Shown in pieces: positions 8,101 to 9,384 of a stretch of DNA of 9,384 bases. Position 1 is the first letter of the stretch. The number at the start of each line of letters is the position of its first letter. The stretch comes from Clostridiaceae bacterium. Its GTDB lineage: Bacteria; Bacillota; Clostridia; Acetivibrionales; DUMC01. The notes beneath the pieces were generated by a model. The model was not told where the DNA came from. It searched no databases and saw nothing but the letters and a program-made list of their open reading frames with translations. The stretch spans positions 1 to 9,384 of the forward strand of contig JAAZDH010000235.1 of assembly GCA_012512865.1 (NCBI GenBank), written 5' to 3'. The translations under genes and the position numbers were made by a program.

Positions 8101-8395
8101 TGTGGCAATTACCGGGCGCTGCACGGGCAGTAACGGCTCTTTTGCTTCAATTTCCAGGAAGAACGTGATTATCGATACAATCAAGTGTGCCGAGGATGGA
8201 CGGGGAATTATCTTGCGGGTCTATGAATCTGCAGGGATTAGGGGCAATACGAGCATTACCCTTTCTGCAATCCCAGGGAAAGTGTATGAATGCAACCTCA
8301 TGGAAGAAGATGAGAATCCCATACAGGTAGAAGACAACAGCTTTAGCTTCTTTATTAAACCGTTTGAAATAAAAACCTTTAGAATATTGCCTTAA
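5138..8395 (+). CDS. Cytoplasmic alpha-mannosidase, glycoside hydrolase family 38
   Basis: The enzyme is predicted to hydrolyse non-reducing terminal alpha-mannosyl residues of oligosaccharides by a zinc-dependent retaining mechanism (EC 3.2.1.24). The 1085-residue length and the motifs resemble the Ams1/MAN2C1 branch. An N-terminal beta domain (about 25-240) precedes the catalytic barrel, which has AHIDTAWLWP (H280, D282, zinc ligands), FWMPDVFGYSWALPQ (D392, catalytic nucleophile) and GYGDGGGGPT (480-488). The middle helical region follows with YFEHHRGTYTSQ (from about 534) and QFHDILPGSS, whose H595 is probably the last zinc ligand. The spacing H280-D392-H595 agrees with my recollection of human MAN2C1. 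The C-terminal beta domains run from about 740 and end FEIKTFRILP. No signal peptide or membrane segment is seen, so the substrate must be imported or internal. A short Gly/Ala/Asp/Thr-rich linker encoded by repeats lies at about 708-740. Exact linkage specificity cannot be read from sequence. It follows sbcC by 131 nt and faces the SGNH gene. Confidence 0.95.
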   Translation: MEHSKGFTLERKIRAIESAIYEKIHELKVWRTRQGVYVSPAKYADLGEWEEIAVGDRWCCGDNVTRWFKHTVVIPEGFAGRNVVLELDFGGEGIVKIDGAIQSAVVSYIRETKPNRTRVVLPRIPGAGESFEIEAEIGLNYGEFSAYRKQGRKAIEYQFRRAWLAVVNDAVEQYYFDIRTAYDAMQVLGSPVENIFDASVNISRLVPNVLARFFEGANKDSYMYHKILDAVLHSLTAVDVDNGYDALVKSIEPASKILRDKLSGIPHNPHALIKFVGQAHIDTAWLWPVKETIRKCGRTIANVLDLMDRYNKFVFAFSQPQLFEYTKEYYPELYSRLKEKVKNGQFELVGNAWVEMDCNIPSGESLVRQLLYGKAFFMKEFGRDSKVFWMPDVFGYSWALPQIMKRSGIEYFFTSKLIYNNTNKFPHSLFMWQGIDGTRVLSYVQRLGYNGRYDPETIETLYNKFEQKHKTENLLMTFGYGDGGGGPTQQMLEMGRRLKSFPGLQKTEMNTAVSFFEEVNSIKDTLPVWNDEMYFEHHRGTYTSQANVKKNNRRAELAMRQAEMLAAIANARHGAEYPYESILEAYKIILRNQFHDILPGSSIHEVYEDCEKEYKQVFEMINSVQDAAIEKLTTTTGCNAVTVWNSLSWERCGYVSIPLPGGFDDVNNVAVLDENGNEVPMSVKNGGIEFEASVPALGFAKYTIVEKGAAGTAARQDSPDSAGISAGIGADTGTGADKDMPICVKANCMENKFYKISLDENGNLTSIFDKRNCCEVLEQGRISNLLQVFEDKPRNETAWNIEIEYQNKGWDLTDGTVQVLEQTALKGVVRVTRKFNLSTIVQDITIYRSIPRIDFKTRVEWHENEKMLKAAFFVNVLSSKATYEIQFGSIERPTHWNTSYDKAKFEVCAHKWADLSEGGYGVSILNDSKYGYDIKDNRMRITLLRAPVDPDPAADRGTHEFCYSLMPHAGDYRDGETVNAGYELNVPLVAITGRCTGSNGSFASISRKNVIIDTIKCAEDGRGIILRVYESAGIRGNTSITLSAIPGKVYECNLMEEDENPIQVEDNSFSFFIKPFEIKTFRILP
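7304..7351 (+). repeat. Short 12-bp repeats encoding a linker in the mannosidase
   Basis: Four in-frame 12-bp blocks encode GISA, GIGA, DTGT and GADK (residues 723-738). The first two differ only slightly, and the others are degenerate. They lie within a low-complexity stretch (about residues 708-740, also rich in Ala, Asp and Ser) between the conserved middle region and the C-terminal domain, which resumes at ENKFYKISLDENGNL. Confidence 0.55.
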
Positions 8396-8415
8396 GAATA
8401 CCAGGAAGAAAAATA

Positions 8416-8445
8416 CGAAGATAAGGGCAACGAAGATAAGGGCAA
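8416..8445 (+). repeat. Perfect 15-bp tandem duplication
   Basis: CGAAGATAAGGGCAA occurs twice in direct succession, at 8416-8430 and 8431-8445, just after the mannosidase stop. The second copy supplies most of the left arm of the hairpin at 8439-8474. The first copy contains the same AGGGCAA, so it could pair with the right arm instead. Confidence 0.9.
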
Positions 8446-8474
8446 GAGATAGGACCATCCCCGTTTCTTGCCCT
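8439..8474. terminator. Candidate bidirectional terminator hairpin
   Basis: AGGGCAAGA (8439-8447) is the exact reverse complement of TCTTGCCCT (8466-8474). This gives a 9-bp stem, extendable by a G-T and an A-T pair, with a loop of about 14-18 nt. It lies between two convergent genes, where a shared terminator is expected. Neither side has a clear run of T, so intrinsic termination may be weak or may need a factor. Confidence 0.5.
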
Positions 8475-8492
8475 AAATAGTTACTTCTGCTT

Positions 8493-9119
8493 TTAAATTG
8501 CTCCAGCTGATTGCATCCAAGCCCTTGCTATAACGGCATGGCCCGCCGTTGTAGGATGAACTCCATCTGCAGCCCAAAACTCCGGCGGTTTATGTGTTGA
8601 ATACTCTGCAAATATACCATCAAGGGGAATAAATAAAGTGCCAAATTCCCTTGCCAGGCTCCTTACAACCTGGATTTTCGGGTCCAGGTCCTCCCGCCAT
8701 GCTTTGCGGTCTCCAGGAACCTGCAGCACGAAAGGTTCAAGCAAGATAATCCTGGCATCAGTATTTTCCCTTGTGAGGGTCAATATACGCCTGTAAGATT
8801 TTTCGTAGCTTTCCGCGGATGTAGGGTCATTGCTGTCATATCGTCTCCATGTATCATTAATTCCTATCAAAATGGATACTACTGTCGGCTTTAGCTCTAT
8901 GCAATCTTCAAACCAGCGTTCCGCGAGGTCTTTTGCCCTATTTCCGCTTATACCCCTGTTTAAAAATGTAACTTCCATTTCGGGATGCATGGCTGCAAAC
9001 AGGGACGCTATCATTGCCGGGTATCCTGCTCCGAGGTCAAAATACGCCTCCCTTTTTCGCCCGCAATCCGTAATGCTGTCTCCCTGGAACAACACCACAT
9101 CATTATCTTTCAGCAACAT
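8493..9119 (-). CDS. SGNH/GDSL-family hydrolase (probable esterase)
   Basis: This 208-residue protein has all the SGNH blocks: FQGDSITD with nucleophile S15, RGISGN with G56 and N60, GIND with oxyanion-hole N88, and DGVHPTTAGH with D185 and H188 completing the triad. It matches small Firmicute GDSL_2-type proteins, typically O-acetyl or other short-chain esterases acting on sugars or lipids. The substrate cannot be told. No signal peptide is evident, so it is likely cytoplasmic. I chose ATG at 9119 because the protein then begins MLLKDNDVVLFQGDS, as in relatives. An in-frame ATG at 9197 would add 26 Lys-rich residues unlike the family, and it lies only about 6 nt from the predicted transcription start. 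The gene has its own promoter and converges on the mannosidase gene. A role with the mannosidase in glycan breakdown is possible but only inferred. Confidence 0.88.
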   Translation of the reverse strand: MLLKDNDVVLFQGDSITDCGRKREAYFDLGAGYPAMIASLFAAMHPEMEVTFLNRGISGNRAKDLAERWFEDCIELKPTVVSILIGINDTWRRYDSNDPTSAESYEKSYRRILTLTRENTDARIILLEPFVLQVPGDRKAWREDLDPKIQVVRSLAREFGTLFIPLDGIFAEYSTHKPPEFWAADGVHPTTAGHAVIARAWMQSAGAI

Positions 9120-9122
9120 ATT

Positions 9123-9128
9123 TCCTTT
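9123..9128 (-). promoter_or_regulatory. Weak ribosome binding site of the SGNH gene
   Basis: AAAGGA precedes the ATG at 9119 by only 3 nt, closer than usual. A GGGGG run lies about 10 nt before the ATG. Together they could serve as the initiation signal. The start is supported more by family alignment and promoter position than by this site. Confidence 0.4.
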
Positions 9129-9209
9129 ACCCCCGACCGTTTGTTTTTTCTTTTTCCTTGCGTTGTACCATTTATTGTAACCCTTGCATTGCGCCATTTA
9201 ATGGTATAT

Positions 9210-9238
9210 ATTATATAGCACCTTAGATTATTATACAA
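9210..9238 (-). promoter_or_regulatory. Sigma-A-type promoter of the SGNH gene
   Basis: On the minus strand, TTGTAT (9238-9233) and a perfect TATAAT (9215-9210) are separated by exactly 17 nt. Transcription should begin near 9203, giving a leader of about 84 nt before the ATG at 9119. Confidence 0.7.
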
Positions 9239-9250
9239 GCAAACCGCAGG

Positions 9251-9282
9251 GACGATAAGTTTAATTCTTTCGCTTTATCGTC
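9251..9282. repeat. Inverted repeat upstream of the SGNH promoter
   Basis: GACGATAA (9251-9258) is exactly matched by TTATCGTC (9275-9282), with a 16-nt AT-rich spacer. It lies 12 bp upstream of the -35 box. It could be a regulator site or a hairpin at the end of a neighbouring transcript. No T-run follows on either strand, so a terminator is not well supported. Confidence 0.5.
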
Positions 9283-9384
9283 GATGGTGTATTTAATTTA
9301 TATGACACATAATATGCTAAACAACTTCCTTAGGCTAATATTGGAGCAAAGCTTACGGATAGTTGTGCTTAAGGCCAGAAAAAA
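9283..9384. other. AT-rich end of window with no supported gene
   Basis: Two short frames run off the right edge. One is plus-strand from ATG at 9302 (27 full codons, no ribosome binding site). The other is minus-strand, ending at a TAA at 9298-9300 (28 codons). Neither product resembles a family I recognise, and lengths like these are expected by chance. One may be the edge of a neighbouring gene, but the sequence shown cannot decide. Confidence 0.4.

Noticed and set aside
9302..9384. A new plus-strand gene beginning at the right edge
   Set aside because: There is no ribosome binding site, only 27 codons, and an equally long minus-strand frame exists over the same bases.

Overview
The window looks like chromosomal DNA from a low- to mid-GC Gram-positive bacterium, most likely a clostridial Firmicute. 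The grounds are strong AAGGAGG-type ribosome binding sites, ATGA-coupled sbcD-sbcC genes of the Firmicute kind, and a cytoplasmic GH38 alpha-mannosidase beside a small SGNH hydrolase. This is inference from style and gene content; no rRNA or other decisive taxonomic marker is present.

Layout. Positions 1-1107 (+) hold the 3' part of sbcD, the nuclease subunit of the SbcCD (Mre11-Rad50-like) complex; the reading frame is open from base 1 and the first residues include the GNHD phosphoesterase motif. It overlaps by 4 nt with sbcC at 1104-5006 (+), a complete 1300-residue SMC-like ATPase with a CPVC zinc hook. After a 131-nt gap comes a 1085-residue GH38 alpha-mannosidase at 5138-8395 (+). A 97-nt convergent gap (8396-8492) carries a 15-bp tandem duplication and a hairpin. 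An SGNH/GDSL hydrolase lies on the minus strand (8493-9119), with a good sigma-A-like promoter at 9210-9238. The last ~145 bases hold an inverted repeat and no gene I can support.

How the genes work together. SbcC and SbcD form one ATP-driven nuclease that processes DNA ends, hairpins and palindromes, and they are translationally coupled. The mannosidase and SGNH hydrolase are probably unrelated to it; they could trim and deacylate imported glycans, but their convergent arrangement does not prove a shared pathway.

The most unusual signal is not a gene. All three plus-strand genes carry in-frame, low-complexity segments made of short degenerate tandem repeats: 30-bp units in the sbcD tail, 15-bp units inside an SbcC coiled-coil arm, and 12-bp units just before the C-terminal domain of the mannosidase. 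The SbcC and mannosidase segments share exact 9- and 10-nt words and a Gly-Ile/Thr-Gly flavour. This suggests a lineage-specific process that expands or spreads coding repeats in unrelated proteins. I see no CRISPR array, transposase, prophage gene, tRNA or rRNA, and no convincing new defence or biosynthetic system.
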